A DNA stretch of 8,181 nucleotides. Source: JACOXB01 sp036517755 (GTDB lineage: Bacteria > Patescibacteriota > Minisyncoccia > UBA6257 > Colwellbacteraceae). Numbering within the stretch: position 1 is the first letter of the stretch; each line of letters starts with the position of its first letter. Position numbers and translations under genes: made by a program. Where the stretch lies: assembly GCA_036517755.1 (NCBI GenBank), contig DATDUH010000021.1, positions 1 to 8,181 on the forward strand. Direction: 5' to 3'. Shown piece after piece: positions 6,313-8,181 of this stretch. Below the pieces are notes generated by a model. It worked only from the letters and a program-made list of their open reading frames with translations. It made no database searches and had not been told where the DNA came from.

Positions 6313-6879
6313 ATGAAAAAACGGACACGTTGCGCTTGGGTGCCGGAAGGCAATCAGATGTATGAGAAGTATCATGATGAAGAGTGGGGAATTCCCGTCT
6401 GGGATGATCGTAAACTCTTCGAGTTTATTGTCTTGGAAAGCGCTCAAGCGGGGCTTTCCTGGGCGGTTGTGCTAAAAAAGCGGGAGGGTTATCGAAAGGC
6501 GTTCGCCGAGTTTGATCCTAAAAGAGTAGCTCGATTTACCGAACGGGACGTCGCCGCTTTATTAAGTAACCCGGACATTATTCGCAATCGCCAGAAGATC
6601 AACGCGGCCATAGCCAATGCTAAGAGTTTTCTAATGATCCAGAAAGAGTTCGGCTCATTTAGTGAATATATGTGGCGGTTTGTAAATGGAAAAACAATTA
6701 AACATCGTATCATGGAAATCTCTGGCTACCCCAAATTTATTCCCGAGGCGGTGGAATTAGCCAAAGACCTCAAAAAACGCGGTTTTCGTTTTTTCGGGCC
6801 GACAGTCACTTACGCCCATATGCAGGCGGTGGGAATGGTGAATGACCATATGGTTCGATGTTTTTGTCACCGACCCTAA
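6313..6879 (+). CDS. tag: DNA-3-methyladenine glycosylase I
   Basis: Removes 3-methyladenine from alkylated DNA in the first step of base excision repair. The 188-residue protein aligns over its full length with E. coli Tag (about 187). The zinc ligands are all present: C7, H21, H179 and C183, equal to C4, H17, H175 and C179 of E. coli. Y20, E42 and W50 match the base-binding pocket residues Y16, E38 and W46. QAGLSW (45-50), VLKKRE (53-58) and NDHMVRC (177-183) are family signatures. The frame opens further upstream to 6220, but that is inside tRNA-Ile, so ATG 6313 is the start. No clear Shine-Dalgarno sequence precedes it; GGGG (6297-6300) is twelve bases off. The next gene begins six bases after the stop, so the two are probably co-transcribed. 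Confidence 0.96.
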   Translation: MKKRTRCAWVPEGNQMYEKYHDEEWGIPVWDDRKLFEFIVLESAQAGLSWAVVLKKREGYRKAFAEFDPKRVARFTERDVAALLSNPDIIRNRQKINAAIANAKSFLMIQKEFGSFSEYMWRFVNGKTIKHRIMEISGYPKFIPEAVELAKDLKKRGFRFFGPTVTYAHMQAVGMVNDHMVRCFCHRP

Positions 6880-6885
6880 TATAAG

Positions 6886-7575
6886 ATGGAGCTTGTATTA
6901 ACCAGGAAAAACGAAGAGACTCCCGAGGTTTTTTCCTTTTCATTCAAGAGTCATGATTTAACTCTATGGCAACCGGGTCAATTTCTTCGTTATACTCTGC
7001 CTCACAATAATCCCGATGATCGTAGAACTTATCGCTGGTTTACGATCGCGAGCGCTCCTCATGAGGGTTTTATTCGCCTCACTACCCATCTTGTTTCTCA
7101 ACCCTCAACTTTTAAAAAAGCTCTTTTTAATCTGCCTATTGGCACTGCTGTCGAAGCCGAAGGACCAAAAGGTGATTTTGTAGTTAGCGATCCTCGCGAG
7201 AATCATGTTTTCATCGCTGGCGGAGTGGGCATTACTCCTTATCGGGCCATTCTCCTCGACCTCGAATATCGGGGTGAGCCGTTAAATATTAAGTTGCTTT
7301 ACGCTAACGGCAACCAAGATTTTGTTTTTAAGGATGAGCTCGAGCGATTAGCTAAAAGTCATCCAAACTTCGGAATTAGTTATTCTGTAAGCCCCGAGCG
7401 AATTGGAGAAGCGGATATTCAGGAGGCAACCCCCGATCTCCAAAAACCGTTTTTCTATCTTTCCGGTCCAGAACCAATGGTCGAGGCGTATGAAAAACTA
7501 CTCCTTGATATGGGTATTCCTGACGAGCGCATCAAACGAGATTATTTCCCGGGCTATGAGTGGAACGCGGAGTAA
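6886..7575 (+). CDS. FAD-dependent NAD(P)H oxidoreductase of the ferredoxin reductase family
   Basis: A two-domain flavoprotein of the ferredoxin-NADP+ reductase superfamily that passes electrons between NAD(P)H and a partner through FAD. The FAD-binding barrel covers about residues 1-100, with the flavin motif RWFT (50-53, the usual RxYS/T) followed by IASAP. The nucleotide-binding domain covers about 105-215, with GGVGITP (112-118), LLYANGNQDFVFKDEL (137-152) and the C-terminal SGPEPMVE (193-200). At 229 residues it has no iron-sulfur, flavodoxin or haem domain, so its electron partner is a separate protein that cannot be named from here. It starts six bases after tag, and no Shine-Dalgarno sequence is visible in CCCTAATATAAG before the ATG. 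Its pairing with tag does not suggest a shared pathway. Confidence 0.87.
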   Translation: MELVLTRKNEETPEVFSFSFKSHDLTLWQPGQFLRYTLPHNNPDDRRTYRWFTIASAPHEGFIRLTTHLVSQPSTFKKALFNLPIGTAVEAEGPKGDFVVSDPRENHVFIAGGVGITPYRAILLDLEYRGEPLNIKLLYANGNQDFVFKDELERLAKSHPNFGISYSVSPERIGEADIQEATPDLQKPFFYLSGPEPMVEAYEKLLLDMGIPDERIKRDYFPGYEWNAE

Positions 7576-7601
7576 CGGCCCTTCCCCTTGTTTTCTGGTT
7601 T

Positions 7602-7610
7602 TGGTAAAGT
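7602..7610 (+). promoter_or_regulatory. Possible extended -10 promoter for tRNA-Val and rluA
   Basis: TGGTAAAGT fits the extended -10 pattern (TGn followed by TAAAGT). Its end lies nine bases before the tRNA, so transcription would start near 7617 and leave a leader of about three bases. The only -35 at proper spacing is the weak TTCCCC (7582-7587). It sits in the 44-base gap after the oxidoreductase gene, one of the few true gaps in this strand run. Confidence 0.35.
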
Positions 7611-7619
7611 ACTTTCGTC

Positions 7620-7693
<74 letters not shown>

Positions 7694-7698
7694 CTAGA

Positions 7699-8181
7699 AT
7701 GTTCCTCCCCCTACATCCCCGACTTATTTATAAAGACCCTAATTTCATCGCCCTGGATAAGCCAGCCGGTCTTTTAGTGCACGCCAAAAGTTCGGGAGCT
7801 GATGAGCCGACATTAGTTGATTGGGTTATTAAGAGATATCCGGAAGTTAAAAAAGTAGGCGACCCTGCGACAAGTTCGGCTGGCTCACTGCAAGCAAGCT
7901 CAGGGCCAGCGACCCCGCTAAGGCCCGGTATTGTCCACCGTCTTGATAGAGACACCTCCGGCATTATTTTAGTGGCTCGAAATCGGAAATATTTTGATTA
8001 TCTGAAACGTCTTTTTCAAAACCGCCAAATTAAAAAGACTTATCTAGCCCTAGTTCACGGTCGAGTGAAATTAAACAAAGGATTGATTGACCGGCCGATT
8101 AGTTTGAAATCAGGCACTATCCGCCGGACTGCTTTTAAAGGTAGATCGCAAAGAGAGGCCGTGACCGAATACAAAGTCTTA
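7699..8181 (+). CDS. RluA-family 23S rRNA or tRNA pseudouridine synthase (3' end cut by window)
   Basis: Converts specific uridines in structured RNA to pseudouridine. The 161 visible residues show the family start LDKPAGLLVHA (19-29), the catalytic motif HRLDRDTSG (80-88) with nucleophile D83, and KKTYLALVHGRV (about 116-127). No N-terminal S4 domain is present; the protein begins almost directly with the catalytic fold. The exact RluA, RluC or RluD target cannot be told. The likely start is ATG 7699, as the only upstream in-frame option lies within tRNA-Val. No Shine-Dalgarno sequence fits in the five-base gap. Residues 57-73, rich in Ala, Ser, Gly, Thr and Pro, interrupt the usual GDP-LRPGIVHRLD run and look inserted. 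The right edge cuts the gene. Confidence 0.92.
   Translation, partial: MFLPLHPRLIYKDPNFIALDKPAGLLVHAKSSGADEPTLVDWVIKRYPEVKKVGDPATSSAGSLQASSGPATPLRPGIVHRLDRDTSGIILVARNRKYFDYLKRLFQNRQIKKTYLALVHGRVKLNKGLIDRPISLKSGTIRRTAFKGRSQREAVTEYKVL
7859..7918 (+). repeat. Palindromic in-frame insertion in the RluA-family gene, flanked by short direct repeats
   Basis: GCGACCCTGC (7859-7868) and GCGACCCCGC (7909-7918) are direct repeats matching at nine of ten bases, offset by exactly 50. Between them GCTGGC (7879-7884) pairs with GCCAGC (7905-7910) around a 20-base loop. Removing 51 bases (7867-7917, 17 codons) would restore the ordinary GDP-LRPGIVHRLD protein sequence. This resembles small palindromic elements that insert in frame in genes, but no second copy is visible here. 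Confidence 0.5.

Noticed and set aside
7728..7964. Minus-strand open frame opposite the RluA-family gene
   Set aside because: The opposite strand carries clear RluA motifs, including the catalytic HRLDRDTSG; this frame is a shadow with no recognisable features.

Overview
This window reads as a piece of a small, compact bacterial genome, most likely a Candidate Phyla Radiation (Patescibacteria) member of Parcubacteria type. The grounds are indirect: short versions of several housekeeping proteins, a PilO-like pilus protein next to a competence gene, tRNA genes without an encoded CCA end, almost no intergenic space, and protein sequences that look like that group. TGA ends dprA and rel, and UGA is not needed as a sense codon, so the standard bacterial code applies. 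This argues against the lineages that recode UGA as glycine. The placement is inference; no search was run.

Left part (1-948, plus strand): a chromosome-partitioning ParB. Its reading frame stays open to the left edge, so its start is uncertain. A strong hairpin occupies bases 4-32. Middle part (920-5432, minus strand): a tight operon transcribed dprA, then topA, then rel. Its genes overlap at ATGA (dprA/topA) and TAATG (topA/rel), which suggests translational coupling. The end of rel overlaps the end of parB tail to tail by 29 bases.

Right part (5470-8181, plus strand): a divergent run separated from dprA by only 37 bases. It holds a PilO-like membrane protein, a 68-residue single-pass membrane protein, tRNA-Ile(GAT), the 3-methyladenine DNA glycosylase tag, a stand-alone FAD/NAD(P) oxidoreductase, tRNA-Val(GAC) and the start of an RluA-family pseudouridine synthase cut by the right edge. 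The protein genes here touch or nearly touch the tRNA genes.

Taken together, the genes serve chromosome segregation (ParB), supercoiling (TopA), handling of incoming DNA (DprA), pilus function (PilO-like), stringent response (Rel), alkylation repair (Tag), redox chemistry and RNA modification. No wholly new multi-gene system is evident. The less ordinary signals are a palindromic in-frame insertion in the pseudouridine synthase, a possible leaderless start for the PilO-like gene, a 10-bp inverted repeat around tRNA-Ile that competes with the acceptor stem, a Rel lacking most of its helical and zinc-finger region, and an rluA start five bases after a tRNA.
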